Of a stretch of DNA of 64,000 nt, positions 38,750 through 50,428 are shown piece after piece. The translations under genes and the position numbers were made by a program. Location: the NCBI RefSeq assembly GCF_932526225.1, contig NC_064046.1, positions 7,427,219 through 7,491,218 on the forward strand, in the 5' to 3' direction. The stretch comes from Nematostella vectensis. Taxonomy: Eukaryota > Cnidaria > Anthozoa > Actiniaria > Edwardsiidae. The notes beneath the pieces were generated by a model, which saw only the letters and a list, made by a program, of their open reading frames with translations, was not told the DNA's origin and ran no database searches. How positions within the stretch are numbered: the stretch's first letter is position 1; every line of letters starts with the position of its first letter.

Positions 38750-39133
38750 GGGAGAGGCTGCTGAGGGCTGGTTTGGCGACGTTTGCGGCTCAAGTACGTC
38801 AGAATGCGGATGCTCATGGCGATCAGGACAATCCCGGGGATGAAAAACACCATGATGGAAATACCGAGGTTTAGTTTCACCGAGAGGGGGTCGTCATCGA
38901 TTAGGCAGAGTTGAGTATAGTGATCCGCGTCAATGGTGTATGATTTCATAGTACCGGTATATCCCGGGTGTATGGCTGCGGATATTGCGCCCACAAGCCA
39001 GGCCATCAGAACTGCTCGCAACACCGTCTTCCTGGAAGGTCTGGCAAGTGGAAAGTAAATGCCCAGGTACCTCTCTACGCCCAACACCGAGATGTTGGTG
39101 ATGGTGATGTATATGAGCACGATCTGGAAATAC
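38744..39133 (-). pseudogene. Class-A GPCR pseudogene, second exon 5' part (TM3-TM5)
   Basis: The - strand exon begins after a TTTCAG acceptor at 39134 with YFQIVLIYITITNISVLGVE. It carries the ERY form of the DRY motif at the end of TM3 (GVERYLGIYFPL), a TM4 with the conserved Trp (VLMAWLVGAISA), an extracellular loop 2 with Cys (YTQLCLIDDD) and TM5 with a helix-bending Pro (VFFIPGIVLIAMSI). Loop 3 (LSRKRRQTSPQQPLP) runs into the Polinton at 38743. Frame and splice phase match exon 1 (40751-41067), and the frame continues at 22161 on the other side of the insertion. Apart from the insertion this segment is undamaged. The ligand is unknown. Confidence 0.88.
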
Positions 39134-39534
39134 CTGAAATAGGATGTCAGCATCAGACTAGCCTGAATATCAGATTACCCTGAGATATTTTTTACTTGTT
39201 ACCAAATACCCAAGAATACGGAGAATGATTCCCGTTGCCGGAGTATTTAGAGGATGGTTTAGTTTGAGAACTATGCCAATGTCTTTCAAGCACCCAATTG
39301 TCTGTCTCCCTTGGGGGGATTTGAAATTACAGGAAGGAGAGGAAGAGGTACATTTCCAGAAAGTCAATTTATTTCCGTACGTTATTATGTGTTTTGGCGT
39401 GCCATTACGATTGTATTAATAATAAGTAACTTTGTCCCGAAGGGGTCATTTTTAATTTTAAAAAAAATCAAAATTATTGGCTAGGAATTCGGAGTGTTTA
39501 GGAGGTCAATTTGACAAATTGGTTGAGGGTTTAC

Positions 39535-40715
39535 TGTGGGTAGGGAAGGGTATTATGGGTGGGGGTGGGGGTGTGGGAGAGAGTACTATGGGTGGGTAGG
39601 GAAAGGTATTATGGGCGGGGGTGGGTATGAGAGTACTATGGGTGGGTAGGGAAGGGTATTATGGGCGGGGGTGGGTGAGAGAGTACTATGGGTGGGTAGG
39701 GAAGGGTATTATGGGCCGGGGTGTGGGAGAGAGAGTACTATGGGTGGGTAGGGAAGGGTATTATGGGTGGGGGTTTGGGAGAGAGTACTATGGGTGGGTA
39801 GGAAAGGGTATTAGGGGCAAAGGTGTGGGAGAGAGTACTATAAGTGGGTAGGGAAGTGTATTAGGGGCCGGGATGTGGGAGAGAGAGTACTATGGGTGGG
39901 TAGGGAAGGGTATTATGGGTGGGGGTTTGGGAGAGAGTACTATGGGTAAGTAGGAAAGGGTATTAGGGGCAAAGGTGTGGGAGAGAGTACTATAAGTGGG
40001 TAGGGAAGGGTATTAGGGGCCGGGGTGTGGGAGAGAGTACTATGGGTGGGTAGGGAAGGGTATTATGGGCCGGGGTGTGTGAGAGAGAGTACTATGGGTG
40101 GGTAGGGAAGGGTATTAGGGGCCGGGGTGTGTGGGAGAGAGTACTATGGGTGGGTAGGGAAGGGTATTAGGGGCCGGGGTGTGGGAGAGAGAGTACTATG
40201 GGTGGATAGGGTATTAGAGGCCGGGGTGTGGGAGAGAGTACTATGAGTGGGTAGGGAAGGGTATTATAGGTGGGGGTGGGGGTGTGAGAGAGAGAGTACT
40301 ATGGGTGGGTAGGGAAGGGTATTAGGGGCCGGGGTGTGGGAGAGAGTACTATGGGTGGGTAGGGAAGGGTATTAGGGGCCGGGGTGTGGGAGAGAGAGTA
40401 CTATGGGTGGGTTGGGAAGGGTATTATGGGCCGGGGTGTTGGAGAGAGTACTATGGGTGGGTAGGGAATGGTATTAGGGGCCGGGGTGTGGGAGAGAGTA
40501 CTATGGGTGGGTACGGAATGGTATTAGGGGCTGGGGTGTGGGTGAGAGAGCACTATGGGTGGGTAGAGAAGGGTATTAGGGGCCGGGGTGTGGGAGATAG
40601 TACTATGGCTGGGTAGGGAAGGGTACTATGGGCGGGGGTGTGGGAGATAGAGTACTATGGGTGGGTAGGGAAGGGTATTATAGGTGGGTGTGTAAGGGTG
40701 TTATGGATGGTTGGG
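39535..40715. repeat. G-rich ~52-56-bp minisatellite in the GPCR intron
   Basis: About 20 copies of a G-rich unit built from GAGAGTACTATGGGTGGGTA, GGGAAGGGTATTA and a variable GGGGCCGGGGTGTGG part. It fills most of the intron between GPCR exons 1 and 2. Many GGG runs on the + strand give G-quadruplex potential, and the pre-mRNA of the - strand gene would be C-rich. Open frames across it are repeat artefacts. Confidence 0.92.
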
Positions 40716-40750
40716 TGTGAGGGGTACATGTCTGTACGCTATTGAAATAC

Positions 40751-41067
40751 CTATGAACATGGCAAATGGTGTTTTTTTCCAGGAAATCAGTGGTAAGTTC
40801 TGCTAGTAGAAGTGGGATTCCCACCAGGCCCGGCATGAGATCGGACAGGGCCGGACTTCGGACAAAGTATTTAGTGGTGATGCGGCCCTGGAAAGTCGTG
40901 GTAATGCCCTTTCTGGGTTTGACCAGGTAAAGTACCAAGCTATTCCCACAGCACGAGGTTATTGTGATGAGACCTAGGAAGGTCACGAGGATCCAGCGTT
41001 GGCGAACTGACGTCCGCACAAACTGAGGGGCCGTGGTAAGGGTGCTATTCGTCGCATTGGAATCCAT
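40751..41067 (-). pseudogene. Class-A GPCR pseudogene, exon 1 (N-terminus, TM1-TM2)
   Basis: ATG at 41067 starts MDSNATNSTLTTAPQF with N-glycosylation sites NAT and NST. TM1 carries the GN motif (SCCGNSLVLYLV) and TM2 a degenerate LxxxD motif (SPALSDLMPGLVGIPLLL), followed by the pre-TM3 Cys (NTICHVHR). The donor after CATAG (GTATTT) joins in phase with the acceptor at 39134. The exon is intact. The frame is also open upstream to 41106, but the glycosylated start is the more typical receptor N-terminus. The downstream exon is disrupted by the Polinton, so the gene is classed as a pseudogene. Confidence 0.85.
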
Positions 41068-41249
41068 CACTTGGCAGAAAAGACTGGAAGGAAATACAAA
41101 GACCACTTTGAATACCTGAATAAAAGGAAATAAAGTAATATGGGTGAGTCAGTATTTTAGTCCGAGACATTTGGGCAGTGAACTTATATGGCAAACATGA
41201 TAGCGAAGCTCCCACGCGGCTCCCACGGAGCTCCCCCGTGACGCGATGT

Positions 41250-42000
41250 CCGTCCGTCCGTCCCCAAAAAGAATCGTATGACAACCAAACTTGGCAGGTG
41301 TCATGTATGTGTGGGAGGTGCAAAACTGTGGTCAAGTGATTTTTTACGTCATCGGTGACGTCACTAGAAGCAAAATCTGCTGACGTCATCAAAATAAAAA
41401 AATGTTTTTATTTCACGAAGGAAACATCGTATGGCAACCAAACTCGGAAGGTGTCATGTAGGTGTCAAGGGGGATGCAACAATATGGTCAGGTGTTGTGT
41501 GACGTCTTCGATGACGTCACTTCAAGCAAAACACGTGATTAAAAGCAAAAACATTCATATCTCTTGAAAGAAACATTGTTTCACAACCAAACTATTCCGA
41601 TTTCATTAAGAACAAAAATATCCATATCACATGAACGAAACATCATATGACAACCAATCTTGGTATGTGTCATTTATGTGTCAATGGATGTGTAACAATA
41701 TGGTCGTGTGATTTTTGACGTCACATCTTAAAGCAAAAATATGCTGACGTCGACAAAATTAAAATATATATTTCACGAAAGAAACATCGTACGACAACAA
41801 AACTTGGTAGGTGTCATGTATGTTTAAAGTTGGTTGCAATGAGGTGGTCACGTGACATCATCGATGACGTCACTATAAGTAAAACTACCAACGGCGAAAC
41901 ATCGTATAACTAAACTTGTTGTGTCATATTTCAAGGAGGTGGGGGGGGCAGTGGGTTTAACAAGTTGGTCGCGTGATCTGTGAAATCGTCTAAGTCGTCA
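41250..42000. repeat. Degenerate dispersed repeat array with many CRE (TGACGTCA) sites
   Basis: Four to five diverged units of about 130-190 bp share GAAACATCGTATGACAACCA, ACTTGGTAGGTGTCATGTA, CAATATGGTCA and a TGACGTCATCGATGACGTCA-like block. Exact TGACGTCA or near matches occur around 41352, 41380, 41511, 41717, 41740 and 41864. The block lies just upstream of the GPCR start and could belong to an old transposon family. Regulatory use of the CREB/ATF sites is speculative. Confidence 0.7.
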
Positions 42001-43625
42001 AAAACAGAAATATAAAGATAATATTTAATATTTCTTAAATTATTAGCGAAAATAAGCAAAGCTTTGGTCGTTTTGGAGCTCCGCTTTTAGGCAATGCCAA
42101 AATCTATATATTAGCATTTATACAAATCTGCATCAATACTGTGGGGTTCTGAAAAATCGATTAGCAGTATCGATGCAAAAAGCGATTACATGGAGTAAAC
42201 GATTCTTCGTTTACACCATATGTTTTTCTGTACGCTCGACTTGTGCAGGGTCAATATCACTTGACAACGCGAAAAACCTAACAAAGACACACTTCAAAGA
42301 AGTTCGCCGCATTTCCTAACCAGTCTCGTCTACTAACCATGAGGGAACCATTGCCAAATGCGGGGAGTAGAACTTTAGTTACTGGTTCTCGTGATAAGAC
42401 AGTTTGAAACTTATTGGAATTTTATCCTAGTACATAACAGAAAACACAATTTTTAATTAATTTGAAATTGTATTGACGTGTTCACGTACACAATTTTAGC
42501 GTAGTCTAGATGTATGATGTCTAGTTAAGGAAAAGATTAATTGCTGCGACGCAGGAGCAGCATACTAGTCTTGACATCGCTTTTCTCTTTCCTTTCCATT
42601 CACGAGCATCCGCGGCAGAATATATGCGGGTGTTTGGTTCGATTTTGGTTTGGGGTCTTGTTCCGCAGCCTCACTTTAAAAAATGAGGCCGCGAGAGACT
42701 AGGACTAAATTTCAGTTTGACAGATTTTGACAGACGAACAATCGAACATTGTGCCATGTTTTGACATGGGACTCGTGATCTCTCGTACGGTGTTCGTGGT
42801 CAATAAATCAACAAGAGGAGTGCACAAACAAGATTGTAAGTTTGGAAATATGTTCACTCGTCAGTTACTTGGGACGAGTTACCACAGCTTTCAAAGAGTG
42901 TTGAAGGAGAATTTAATAACAGTTTCAGACCGATTTTGCCGACTTATGAGCCGGGTCGAAAGCGTACCATTCGTACCAGTACACGTGCCATGGTCGCGTC
43001 TCCCGCAGTCGATGGAAACCTCGACAAAACTGGGTACTAAACAAGCAAAACGAGCATCCTAACTCAATGCCTAAATACTCTAGCTCACTTGGCTATGGAC
43101 TGTACGGCGTTTGGGAAAACTTATCAGTTCAAAACAATGACCCAATGCCTTCTAGTAATTGCTGAAGAGCATGCAACAAGTTTTAGCAAACCCAAGTGAT
43201 GCTAAAAGGTGAAAAACACCTTGACAGAAAAGCTTATACTGTAAAACAATCAAAACAGATTATTATACCGTTGTGTTCATAAATCCAGGCTGTTTTGTTG
43301 TTTTTAAAACTGGCCAAATAGGACGGGGAGGAAACGGATAAGCAAAAAAAAAAAACAATCCCTACCAATCATGACTCTCGATGAAAAAAAATAAAGACTA
43401 ATATATTGCCAAAACCTCTAACAATTAGGCTACCTTACGTTTATCGGTATTTTTAGCGAAGAAAAACTCAGCGCGATGCGATAAGCTGCCGCCATCTTTT
43501 TTGTGTTTGTTTCAAAATGACAAACAAGAGGGAGTAGCAGGGGTAAGACCACGGGCGCAAGGAATTCAACAATCCCAAATAAAATTTAAGATTGTGCCAG
43601 CTATTCAAATCTCGATAACAAAAAA
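42001..43625. other. Gene-poor spacer
   Basis: No convincing gene. The longest open frame (42727-43062, 111 codons) has no domain and no splice context. A YY1-like GCCGCCATCTTTT motif is at about 43487-43500 in a mixed-composition stretch. Poly-A runs and low-complexity DNA make up the rest. Confidence 0.5.
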
Positions 43626-43627
43626 AA

Positions 43628-43970
43628 AACGCCTAATGGTAAACTTCTCTCGCTACTTTCTAAAATTTTAAGCCGCCTAAAGGTAAACTTCTCTCGCTAC
43701 TTTCTAAAATTTCAAGCTTAGCTGCAATCAGCGACAAAACTGTTGAAAATTTTAGCGCTTCAAATGCAGTTTCAGATGGAAATCTGAACCACGTAGCATA
43801 GTGACTTTGATATCTTCCCCTCTCCATCCCAAATAGACAGCAACTTTTAATGGGGGAAGGGGGATGTGAGTAATAAAAATTTCCCATATTGTAAATTATT
43901 TCAGTAAGACTACTTTTTAGATGTCATTTTCAACAGGTTTTGTCGCTGATTGTGGCTGCATGTATACCAT
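43628..43970. repeat. Small tandem duplication plus inverted repeat (MITE remnant)
   Basis: GGTAAACTTCTCTCGCTACT is present twice, near 43639 and 43682. Next to it, AATCAGCGACAAAACTGTTG (43727) is mirrored by CAACAGGTTTTGTCGCTGAT at about 43932, giving a ~240-bp foldback structure. It has no coding content and is probably a degraded non-autonomous element. Confidence 0.5.
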
Positions 43971-44092
43971 GTAGCGTTTGAACTACACTGAAGCAACTGT
44001 ATATCACTGTCGCAGCATTTCATTTCTATTAGAAACTTCTAGTTTATGCAGAAATGTTCGAAATTACGTAAAAGCAGCTGTTTGGGTTAAGC

Positions 44093-45223
44093 CAAGAGAC
44101 CATGATATAAGAGAACGAATCCCCGTGGCCCCTGATAACGTCCATGAAAGCTATTTTTAGATTGCGCGAGCTTGTCAATCATAGCATCCATATATGGTTC
44201 ATCGCGCCATATTTGGTTATGGGTACCTCGCGAGCTATATAGTACATTTTCCCAATTTTTTTCCCTCTGCACTTTTTGACTTCGTTCGCTACCTTTTAGC
44301 TGCTTCTCATAGCTCATGATTACAATGCTACTTGTAGGATGGTGTCCTGGTATCTGTTAAGTTATCTAATGTTAAGTTATCTAAATGTTATATAAATATT
44401 GAACGGGAAGACGTCGGGGAAACTTCGAGTTTGGAGTTCATTCAAGATGCATCAGGCTGACTCCTAAAAAGTTCTTTTTCTCTCCAATACGGTGAGATGA
44501 AAAACTTAGGCATTCTCAGTCTATGTTATATATTTAAATACAAGAAGGCCTTTATTTTTCTTTGATTTACAACATTTTTAGATGATGAATGAGCTTCAAT
44601 TCTTCACGCAAATGTTCAGAAATCATGTCACTCAAGAAACCCTTGTCACCTGAATAAGATTTACTTCATTGTGGAGACTTGAAATCTTTTATTTGTGAAT
44701 TACCTGCCTTAATGACCACAACCATGACAATATCGGTGTGAATATAATGGTATTAAATTCTGGGTCTATCTTTTTCATTAAAAGGGAATTGGAAGAGAAT
44801 TGTGTGTTGTAAACACAGATTTATGATTGATTGTTGTTTTACTTATAATTTGCGAATCAGCCGTAAAAACTTTTACTGGGGCAGTTGATCCCCGAGCCTA
44901 AAATCACGCACTCTATGCATTTCAATGTCCAAGAAACGGTTGATTGGATCCAGCGTACTCTATGGAAGATCATTTTCACAGCGTTTGTAAAAAAGGATGG
45001 TTTTCGGTCAAAAAGATTTCCATAACAGCCTCTGCCGGTTCACATCGCTCAAGATGTGATCGCGCTTTTGACTCATGTTGCTAGGAAACGTGAGCGCTAA
45101 CCAATCAGAGGCGTATCTAAAAATAACTGCTTGTTCTAAAAATAGCTTTCACGGACGTTATCATTGGAACATACCCTAATACGGGGGATTCGTTCTCCTT
45201 ACATCATGGTCTCTTGGTTAAGA
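44093..45223. mobile_element. Putative non-autonomous element bounded by ~75-85-bp inverted repeats
   Basis: 44093-44160 contains CCAAGAGACCATGATATAAG, GAACGAATCCCC, AACGTCCATGAAAG and CTATTTTTAG. 45137-45223 is the imperfect reverse complement (CTAAAAATAGCTTTCACGGA ... TACATCATGGTCTCTTGG). The 1 kb between them has no transposase. It may instead be two independent copies of a short repeat in opposite orientation. No target duplication was recognised. Confidence 0.45.
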
Positions 45224-46261
45224 TTATTGCGGGTTATAACAAGTAATGAAGTAGTCCTCGCATTTCGTCGGCACATTGAGATTCATCACTTACCTCACAA
45301 TAAACTCAAAACAATAGGCACGTTTCCTCTTTTAAACGACCTGTTAAAGCTGATATACGTCCGTTGCCGTGGTCACCCAAGCCTCTGACGTCATCCTAAC
45401 CTGAAATTACGGTAAATTGACCACAATGAAAAGGGCCTCCTGGCAGAAAGTTATGGTGAAATAAGAAGTAGAAATGGGAGGTCTGCGTAAAGTACCCAAT
45501 TAAGATTATTATACACGGCCTGCGAGAAAACTATAGTGGTTTTCAACTACGGTTTTTTAGATTTTCTTCCAAAACCCCAAAACTGCGATTTCATTTGCAC
45601 GTGTCGATTATTTATCTAACTTCTATTTCAGAATTTGCAAACTAAAAGCATTGGTGATTATGTTCGCCAAAGATCAGAACCATCGCACGTTTTTTAAAAA
45701 GGGGCTACTAAACGGGCTCGAATTTTTTTAAACCATTTCCCGCGGAGGCCTTTAATTACGGGTGTTTAGCAAGGTAACACAATGACTGAAAATAAATGAA
45801 CAGTTAACATTTGTTTTTTTTAAATAAAACAAAACTCACCGGTGACTAGGAGCCGCGCAAAGAGCCAGTCAAGGCGTAATGAAAATTTTAGATCCTTCTC
45901 TAGATGGAGAAACGACCACCAGAACAGTCAGGGAACAAATACGAGTTGACAAGGGACTCGCCGCATATAAGCTGGACTTTCTTGAAACAGCATCCAATCA
46001 TCATAGCTCCCATATAATAATGGATATCGATAATGGATAATTCTACCAGCCCAGCCAAAAAGATTCAATGAACAGTTGAAAATATCCAATTTAAAACAAC
46101 TAAATTTGTATATGAAATTGCCGTTTTTGTCTCTATTCCCTTTGTATAACAAGTTTGCGAGTATTTTTTCCCTTCAAGAATAGCTATTTGTGGTAATGAT
46201 ATTTTTCACCTAGTTATTCAAATCGCCTTTGTGTTTGCTTAAAAGATGTATATGTTAATTA
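45224..46261. other. AT-rich spacer without recognisable features
   Basis: No coding, RNA or repeat structure is supported. The small open frame on the - strand at 45928-46152 has no motif. Confidence 0.5.
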
Positions 46262-46393
46262 CCAGCTGGGAGGTCCGTATCGTGAAATACCGTGACCGAG
46301 GTTATGAAAATACTGACCGAGGCCGAAGACCGTGGTCAGTATTTTCGAGGCCGAGGTCACGGTATTTTACGATACGGACCGACCCTTAGCTGG
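46262..46393. mobile_element. Near-perfect palindromic (foldback) element, ~130 bp
   Basis: The left arm CAGCTGGGAGGTCCGTATCG, GTGAAATACCGTGACCGAGG, AAAATACTGACC is mirrored by GGTCAGTATTTTC, CCGAGGTCACGGTATTTTAC, GATACGGACC and AGCTGGG, with a centre near 46328. Arms are about 58 bp with few mismatches. It would form a strong hairpin in RNA or single-stranded DNA and fits a foldback MITE. Confidence 0.75.
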
Positions 46394-49214
46394 GAAATAA
46401 TTTTTTTTCCTCCATAGCTTTTCAAACTTTGTTTACCTTACGGGCTTACGGTTGCACGAGGCGAGGTTTCGCTCCCGACTTTCGTCAATGTTCTTGAAGA
46501 TTTTGTTTGTTCGCTCATGATCATTCAATAAACTCCATTTTGTCTTTCCACACAACGCTTTTTATCCTTCAGAAATACAGAACCTCCAAAGAAGACATTC
46601 TCTGAGTTTTGACAAACAATTTTGTAAAATAATTTAGTCCCAATTGATACGCGTTCTCAACTCGAATTGATTGTAGGAATGTCTTCTTTCGTTTTAAATC
46701 CTCTACAGACGATATGCAGGTAAATTCCTAGAGTGAATTGTCGTTTTTCTTCGTATGAAGAGACGATTTGCTGATTTTTCTATCCCAAATGAACTTTTCG
46801 TAAAGTCAATGATAAAATGCCGTTTTAGTTTGAAGATCTATAACTTCGGGAGTGAAAATCCAGTTTTCGATGGTCATTTTACAAATCAACTCACTATTTC
46901 GAGGTTTGGAGGTGAGCGGTCCGGTATCGCGGGGTCCGGATCGTAGGATACAGGACCTCACGAGAGCCAATCAGAGCGCGCCCGCCCGCCTGCCCCCCCG
47001 ATTGTTCGATTTTATCTATCAAGTCGCCCAACTTGAAACACCTGAATAGCGTAGCTCGGGATTACCCTAGGTGCTCTGCGTAGGCGTCTGGGGCTTGACT
47101 CATTAAGACGAAACATGTTCTTTAGGTGAAAAAGTTCAACATGAACTTCAAGCCATTTGTTTGAATATCTCTCTGTTTCCACAACAGAAAATTCAATCCA
47201 TAAGAGAAAAAAACAACCTTTGAGTTGATTTATTTCTCTACTGTGGACTTTATCAAGTATTCTAACCAACAAATAAGAGTCAACTAACAAGAAGAATTCA
47301 CCTGTTTGCATAAATTTAAAAAATATCCCACTATGCATCTCACATTTTATTTCGTTATTTTCTTCCTTTACCTTTTGGTTTAAAAAAAAACATGGTCTTA
47401 TTTTCAGGAAAGTGTTCTAGTCAGCGAATGTGTGTGAAAATGTATTTTCGCTAATACAATTTGCGTGTAAAATAAGATAACCCCCTATCATAAATGTTTT
47501 TGTTAGACTTAATTAATGTCGAAATTTCAATTCCAATCTGAATAATTTATCAAAGTATTTTCAAACTTTTTTTTTTCAACAAGAGACCTCAACACTGGCG
47601 AACAGGCTTTACTGACCGTGTATTTCTGTAGCAGATATGTTACGTGTTTTGCCTGCAAAGAAACTACAAAGGTACTACAATTCTTGAGACAATTTTATCT
47701 TTATAGTATAGCCAATAACAAATAGCTTCTCAAAGACTTTTATGTTTGGAAAAACTATAGCGTATGGAAATGGCTTCTTGAAAATTTAGGATCGCGACTT
47801 CATCGCTCGTGAAATATTATTCAATAAAATAGGTTTAAGTATAATTTATGAGTAGAAGTATAATTTTTAACCTAGCAATTCTTAAAGCACATGTTTTTTT
47901 AAATATATAATTATTTGAGATTTACGTGAGAACATATAGACTCGGCTCTGCGAAGTTTAAAATGCCATATTCCAAACTAAACTAGTTTCAATAAAAATAC
48001 AGAAACTTTATATCTAGAAACAGACACAAAATAACTAGAGACTACATTAGCGAAAAGAGAAGGCAAGCTTATACTTTAAGTCCACTTCCTCGCTAGACCG
48101 TTAACGAGCAAATCAGACGAAATGTTGTTCGTGTATATCTGCAATTCGTGTACCGAATATTATAAAGCCAATTCCTTGAAGCTGTTGTCATCAGATTGTT
48201 TTGAATCCGTTTTAGCCGTCATTACTTTAGCCCCATTACGAGTGGGAAGGAGGTGAACCGAGATGAGGTGAGGGAGGAAAATTGTCTAAACGGTTAAACT
48301 AAATGTCATATGTATCTAGGGATGAACTCTATGAACATGCAATTTTTTTAGTAGTTTATTAGTATACTATCCAGTATTTTTAATTTCCACTATCCACCAT
48401 TTCAAACCTCTTTTTGCCGTCGTAGCGGAGCCAGCGCGGCCGTAGGCCGCACGCGGAGCCCCATAGGTATAGAGAAATGGTCTATAACTAGGCGACTGAG
48501 TTTGTGTGGTCAATGACGTCATTGTCACAAGCTGCCAGCCAGCCAGCCGCGATCTGTCCAGGCCCAGGTCTCTTGGACGCGCAAAACAATATGGCGGCCG
48601 CTAGAGTATTTCTAACCTAAAAACACAAAAACTGACTGCAAACAAGCCAAGAACTATCGATAACATGTACATATTAGACATTGGTATTTAATGTAGGTCA
48701 CCAAAAATAAGCACATTTAAAGTACTAAAAAGTAAGAAAACTTTTTACAAATAGAAAAATAATGAATCAGAGTTAAAATGTAAAACCTAGTTTTTTTCCC
48801 AAGTTAGTCTGACAGGTTGTTGTATAATGTGCATTTAGTGACATTTAGGCTATTTAGGTTCATAAATAGTCTCTTGCCTATTTTATAAAGATATGATGAC
48901 AATGACCTATGGTCAAGCAATTGATGTATATAAGTTAATCATAAAAAAACCAGGTCTCCTATATAATCCCTTAAGATCATGTTTAAAACTATTTAAAAAA
49001 CAATTTTCATATGGTAAGCCAGTAAATTCATATTTTATAAAGCAAATTAATACAATTAACAATTGTAGGCTAAATAGATGCTTATAAAAAGGGATTCTAA
49101 TTTGATAATTTTAGGCTAACAGGATAATTCTAGGCTCTTATATGTGGTTCTTAACTTTATAATAAAATAAAGTACCGGTTGTCAGAATTGTTTTGATAGT
49201 TTTGATTGTTTTGA
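46394..49214. other. AT-rich spacer upstream of the first PAN-EGF gene
   Basis: No confident gene. A GC-rich patch with CCAATCAGAGCGCGCCCGCC near 46970 and a second at 48415-48610 (listed separately) stand out. The missing 5' signal-peptide exon of the downstream PAN-EGF gene should lie here or further left, but I could not identify it. Confidence 0.45.
48415..48610. promoter_or_regulatory. CpG-rich promoter-like patch with CRE and YY1-like sites
   Basis: In AT-rich surroundings this patch is rich in CpG (GCGGAGCCAGCGCGGCC, CGTAGGCCGCACGCGGAGCC). It carries a CRE within CAATGACGTCATTG at about 48510 and a YY1-like AATATGGCGGCCG at about 48587. It could be the promoter of the PAN-EGF gene starting downstream, but no transcript evidence exists. 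Confidence 0.35.
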
Positions 49215-50352
49215 TAGGCTTGCGTTACACTCAAGCACAAAGGTCAGGCTTGCGTTACTTTCAAGCACAAAGGTCAGGCTTGCGTTACACTTAAGCACGA
49301 AGGTCAGGCTAGCGTTACACTCAAGCACAAAGGTCAGACTTAAGTCACTTTTAAGAACAAAGGTCAGGCTTGCGTTAATTTCAAGCACAAAGGTCAGGCT
49401 TGCGTTACACTCAAGCACAAAGGTCAGGCTTGCGTTACACTCAAGTACAAAGGTCAGGCTAGCGTTACTTTCAAGCACAAAGGTCAGGCTTGCGTTACTT
49501 TCAAGCACAAAGGTCAGACTTCCGTTACACTCAAGCACAAAGGCCAGACTTCCGTTACTTTCAAGCACAAAGGTCAGGCTAGCGTTACTTACAAGCACAA
49601 AGGTCAGGCTTGCGTTACACTCGAGCACAAAGGTCAGGCTAGCGTTACACTCAAGCACAAAGGTCAGGCTAGCGTTACACTCAAGCACAAAGGTCAGACT
49701 AGCGTTACACTCAAGCACAAAGGTCAGGCTTGCGTTACTTTCAAGCACAAAGGTCAGGCTTCCGTTACTTTCAAGCACAAAGGTCAGGCTTGCGTTACAC
49801 TCAAGCACAAAGGTCAGGCTTACGTCACTTTCAAGTACAAAGGTCAGGCTTGCGTTACTTTCAAGCACAAAGGTCAGGCTTAAGTTACACTCAAGCACAA
49901 AGGTCAGACTTGCGTTACTTTCAAGCACAAAGGTCAGGCTTGCGTTACACTCAAGCACGAAGGTCAGGCTAGCGTTACACTCAAGCACAAAGGTCAGACT
50001 TACGTCACTTTCAAGCACAAAGGTCAGGCTAGCGTTACTTTCAAGCACAAAGGTCAGGCTTGCGTTACTTTCAAGCACAAAGGTCAGACTAGCGTTATTT
50101 TCAAGCACAAAGGTCAGGCTTGCGTTACACTCAAGCACAAAGGTCAGGCTTGCGTTACTTTCAAGCACAAAGGTCAGGCTTGCGTTACTTTCAAGCACAA
50201 AGGTCAGGCTTACGTTACACTCAAGCACAAAGGTCAGGCTTGCGTTACACTCAAGCACGAAGGTCAGGCTAGCGTTACACTCAAGCACAAAGGTCAGGCT
50301 TGCGTTACACTCAAGCACAAAGGTCAGGCTAGCGTTACACTCGAGCACAAAG
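49215..50352. repeat. 30-bp minisatellite (~38 copies) directly upstream of the first PAN exon
   Basis: Unit CAAAGGTCAGGCTTGCGTTA followed by CACTCAAGCA, with two alternating variants (TTACACTCAAG / TTACTTTCAAG). Because 30 is a multiple of three the - strand stays open for 478 codons of a LTFVLECNAS repeat. This is not evidence of a gene. It ends 77 bp before the PAN exon. Confidence 0.95.
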
Positions 50353-50428
50353 GTATATAGATTATCTCTTGAAAAATGTGTACTTGTTGTCATGATATTC
50401 CCACTAACGGATAGTATGCTCATCTCAG

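Noticed and set aside
42727..43062. 111-codon ORF as a gene
   Set aside because: No domain, no splice signals in context, no homologue recognised; the length is expected by chance in this spacer.
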